Origin: Ktedonobacter racemifer DSM 44963
GTDB lineage: Bacteria > Chloroflexota > Ktedonobacteria > Ktedonobacterales > Ktedonobacteraceae
Length of the DNA stretch: 64,000 nt
NCBI RefSeq assembly: GCF_000178855.1
Contig: NZ_ADVG01000004.1
Span: 2,418,001-2,482,000, forward strand
Direction of reading: 5' to 3'
Position numbers and translations under genes: made by a program. Of this stretch, positions 61,549 to 64,000 are shown in pieces (the stretch's first letter is position 1; each line of letters opens with the position of its first letter). The notes under the pieces were generated by a model, which was not told the origin of the DNA, made no database searches, and saw nothing but the letters and a program-made list of their open reading frames with translations.

Positions 61549-63421
61549 CTCTCACGGGTAGGTATGTGTTGAGAGAGCCTGGGGAGAGGTGGGAGAAGCA
61601 AGAAAAAGAGGAATAAAGCAGACGGATCGCTAGAGCCTGCCGATAGAAAAAGAAGAAACCGTTTCGAACTTTGACTTACAAGGGGAAAGCGATGTCTTCT
61701 CTTTCTACGATACCACAGTGGCAAGGGGAGGTGCAGAAACACTTGCCGAGCTTGAGCCTGCCCCAGGCGCGGGTGATGGGGTTGTGGAGCTACGCGATGG
61801 TGTTCACCAAGAGCAGTGGGATCACGCAGGTCAGCAATTGGTTAGCCAATGTGTTGCAGTGTCCGCGTGGGCGGCTGCGTCAGCGCTTGCGGGAAGCGGA
61901 GTACGAAGCGTCGGCCAAACGGGGAGCCAGGCGACGGGAGGTGAAAGTGGAAGAGTGCTTTGCCGATTTGCTGCGGTGGGTCATCCAGAATTGGCAAGGG
62001 AAGCACGAATTGGCGCTGGCGCTGGATGCAACGACACTGGGAGAACGGTTCACGGTGCTCTCGATCAGTGTGGTGTATCGTGGGTGTGCGATCCCGGTGG
62101 CCTGGCACTTTCTGCGGGCGAAGGAGGCAGGAAGCTGGCAAGAGCCTCTCGAAGCGCTGTTGCAATCCTTGCAAGGAGCGATCCCTGTGGACTGGAAAGT
62201 GCTCGTGATGGCAGATCGCGGATTGTACGCGCCCTGGCTGTACCGGGCCATCCAGCGCCTAGGGTGGCATCCGATGCTGCGGGTCAAAGAGGGAATGAGC
62301 CTGCGGGCGGTGGGCGAGGAGACGTTTCGCCCGATTGGGGAGCGCGTCGTCCGCCACGGGCGCAGATGGAGTGGGCGAGGGGTGTGGAGTGAACAGGGGA
62401 CGCCGAGAGAGGGAACGGTGCTGGTGCGATGGGAGAGGGGATATGATGAGGAGTTGGCGGTGGTGACGGATCTCTCGGGAGAGGAAGCGGAGGGGGCGTG
62501 GTACCAGATGCGATTTTGGATCGAAGACGAATTCAAGGATGAGAAACGCGGGGGATGGCGGTGGGAACAGACGAAAATGACCGATCCGGGGCGGGCCAGT
62601 CGGCGATGGTTGGCGATGGCGGTGGCGATGCATTGGGTCGTGCTGGTCGGAGGGGAGCAAGAGGTCAGGCAACAAGCAGAGAAGCGTCGGCCAAAGGCGG
62701 GAAGCAAGGGGAAAGTGGGTCGTCCGCGCAAGCAGTTCCATCGTCCCCGCGGGCGAGAACTGAGTTGTTTTGTGCGGGGGCAACAGGCTATCAGTGCAGC
62801 AGTCATGCGCGGGGAGAATCTGCCTATGGGCACGGGAGTAGGAGAGTCCTGGCCGAGGCAGGTGTATGCGGTGGGCAAGCCCCCCTCCAGTTGGGTGAAA
62901 AAGCGCAAGCACAAAGAAGAGCGTCAACGGCAACGCAAAAGCAAACAAAGCGAGCAGAAACGGCAGGAGAAAGTGCAGGCGCAGGCGCACGAGGCCGAAT
63001 GCCGCGCTCAGCACAAAAACGCCAGAGCGCAACGCACACGAGAACAGGAGGAACAGCGCACACGGCATCGAGAGGAGAAAGCCCAGCGCGTGCGAGAACA
63101 CGAAGCACACCGAGCGCAACGCACACGGGAAAAAGTGTCGCGCACGCAAGAACAGGAGCACGAGCACGAGAGGAAACGTGAGGCGCGGCGGCAGCGTCAC
63201 GAGGAACAGGAGCAGATCCGCGCCCAACGCCAGCTGTGGCATGAGGAGTGTGCGCGCACACGGTACCAACGTCAGGTTCGCACCCAGGAGCGTGTCGCCC
63301 GCCAGGCCCAGAGCTTTCTTGATCCGGCGCATCCCGAACCGTCTCGGCAAGCAAATCCTCCCTGATCTACCTGATGAGGTGGCTCACCAAGGGTCTTCAA
63401 TGAAATACCTACCCGTGAAAA
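61549..63421 (+). mobile_element. Second IS4-family element
   Basis: Ends CTCTCACGGGTAGGTAT (61549) and ATACCTACCCGTGAAAA (to 63421) are inverted repeats matching over 13 bases inside slightly different tips. GGGGGAGGTGG repeats directly on both sides (61538-61548, 63422-63432), an 11-bp target duplication. Its left duplication overlaps the right one of the preceding IS4 element by two bases. Confidence 0.85.
61692..63365 (+). CDS. IS4-family transposase with a long charged C-terminal tail
   Basis: ATG 61692 (MSSLSTIPQWQGEVQKHLPS) follows AAGGGG; the product has 557 residues. The DDE residues are in HELALALDATTLGERFTV, WKVLVMADRGLYAPWLYRAI and MRFWIEDEFKDEKRGGWRWE. After residue ~400 comes a tail of ~155 residues built from R, E, Q, H and A (for example EERQRQRKSKQSEQKRQEKV) that should form a long coiled coil or helix. 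Usual IS4 transposases lack this. The frame is intact. Confidence 0.85.
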   Translation: MSSLSTIPQWQGEVQKHLPSLSLPQARVMGLWSYAMVFTKSSGITQVSNWLANVLQCPRGRLRQRLREAEYEASAKRGARRREVKVEECFADLLRWVIQNWQGKHELALALDATTLGERFTVLSISVVYRGCAIPVAWHFLRAKEAGSWQEPLEALLQSLQGAIPVDWKVLVMADRGLYAPWLYRAIQRLGWHPMLRVKEGMSLRAVGEETFRPIGERVVRHGRRWSGRGVWSEQGTPREGTVLVRWERGYDEELAVVTDLSGEEAEGAWYQMRFWIEDEFKDEKRGGWRWEQTKMTDPGRASRRWLAMAVAMHWVVLVGGEQEVRQQAEKRRPKAGSKGKVGRPRKQFHRPRGRELSCFVRGQQAISAAVMRGENLPMGTGVGESWPRQVYAVGKPPSSWVKKRKHKEERQRQRKSKQSEQKRQEKVQAQAHEAECRAQHKNARAQRTREQEEQRTRHREEKAQRVREHEAHRAQRTREKVSRTQEQEHEHERKREARRQRHEEQEQIRAQRQLWHEECARTRYQRQVRTQERVARQAQSFLDPAHPEPSRQANPP

Positions 63422-63735
63422 GGGGGAGGTGGGGGAGCAATCGAGGATGGTTTCTCCAAACTTGACAGGAGCCGCTGGTTGTAGTACACTTGTTCTAACT
63501 CGCCGTGATCGGCACCGCGCTCTCGTCGGTGGCCGACATTCCCAGCAACGGGACTGATGCGGGGGTGAGTCGGACGAGAGAACCTCGTCTTCCCCCTGTG
63601 GGAACGCGACACTGGACGATGCGGCGAAAACGGTGCTGATCGGGTCGGGACGCGATCGTTTTGCGCAGATGGCAGGGGACGTGAGCTTTTGCATGTGCAC
63701 CCCATGCAAAAAGACAGAGAGAGGCTGAGCACCCC
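63422..63735. other. Spacer between IS4 element and TnpB gene
   Basis: No gene is seen. The last part is presumably the left end of an IS605-type element. GCATGTGCACCCCATGC near 63690 is a small stem. Confidence 0.35.
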
Positions 63736-64000
63736 ATGAAGCGAGCCCGCGACCCCAACGTTTCTCCTCGAAGTGCCCCTGCACGTGGACTGGAGCCAGG
63801 AGCAGCGCTTGCGCGCTCACTTGGAGGCTGCTCGGCAGCTGTATAACGCGCTGCTTGGAGAAGCCAACAAGCGACTCAGGCGGATGCGTAACGATCCTGC
63901 CTGGAGCAAAGCCTGTGCCATTCCTCGTACTCACAGGCAAGAACGAACTCAGGCGTTTTCTCATGTGTGTACAAAGCATCACTTTTCGGAGTACGCCCTG
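63736..64000 (+). pseudogene. tnpB: TnpB-like (IS605 OrfB) gene start, frameshifted and cut by the window end
   Basis: ATG 63736 reads MKRARDPN, then a one-base shift is needed to enter TFLLEVPLHVDWSQEQRLRA, HLEAARQLYNALLGEANKRL, AFSHVCTKHHFSEYAL, the N-terminus of a large TnpB unrelated in detail to the two copies above. The remainder is outside the window. It may be a dead copy or a start further downstream. Confidence 0.6.

Overview
The window looks like chromosomal DNA of a soil-type, multicellular Chloroflexota bacterium of the Ktedonobacteria kind. This is an inference from the mixture of secreted beta-trefoil/chitinase enzymes, ROK/ABC sugar clusters and many regulators, and from the very heavy load of insertion sequences and group II introns. 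No rRNA operon, CRISPR array or intact tRNA was seen.

Positions 1-8190 hold ordinary single genes: a partial SRPBCC protein, two GNAT acetyltransferases, a membrane protein, a secreted peptidoglycan-binding protein, an alpha/beta hydrolase, an HTH/Clp-N fusion, an ECF sigma factor, a TrmO-like tRNA methyltransferase and a phytanoyl-CoA dioxygenase-like enzyme. A damaged IS605-type TnpB element follows. Positions 9458-15872 form an amino-sugar/tagatose catabolic cluster: a DeoR repressor diverges from Gfo/Idh dehydrogenase, ROK kinase, SIS isomerase/deaminase, PfkB kinase and LacD-type aldolase. Next are a MarR regulator and a ring-cleaving dioxygenase that share a palindromic operator. A ROK repressor and a sugar ABC importer without its own ATPase (18645-23475) come next, then two secreted enzymes, a Tat-exported beta-helix protein and a GH18 chitinase, that share nearly identical beta-trefoil modules.

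From about 28.7 kb the window becomes a mobile-element graveyard mixed with host genes: histidine kinase, MFS transporter, DedA (frameshifted), TerC, a solute-binding lipoprotein, tatA/tatC(broken)/slipin, a glycolipid glycosyltransferase, aldo/keto reductase, ferredoxin and TetR-YciI. Elements of the IS605, IS982, ISL3, IS6, IS630, IS110 and IS4 families are present, most of them broken.

The most striking item is 39591-41610. A dead IS6-type transposase gene is interrupted by what reads as a nested set of three ORF-less group II introns: three GTGCGCC 5' ends, three 35-nt domain V hairpins and three pyrimidine-TAC 3' ends. Two introns lie head to tail inside a third. A second, IEP-encoding group II intron (55005-57418) sits inside an IS110 transposase gene. 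Also notable is an IS4-family element (59677-61528, 20-bp perfect terminal repeats, 11-bp target duplication) that carries a HIT-family gene as a passenger. A second IS4 element lies directly beside it, with its target duplication overlapping that of the first.
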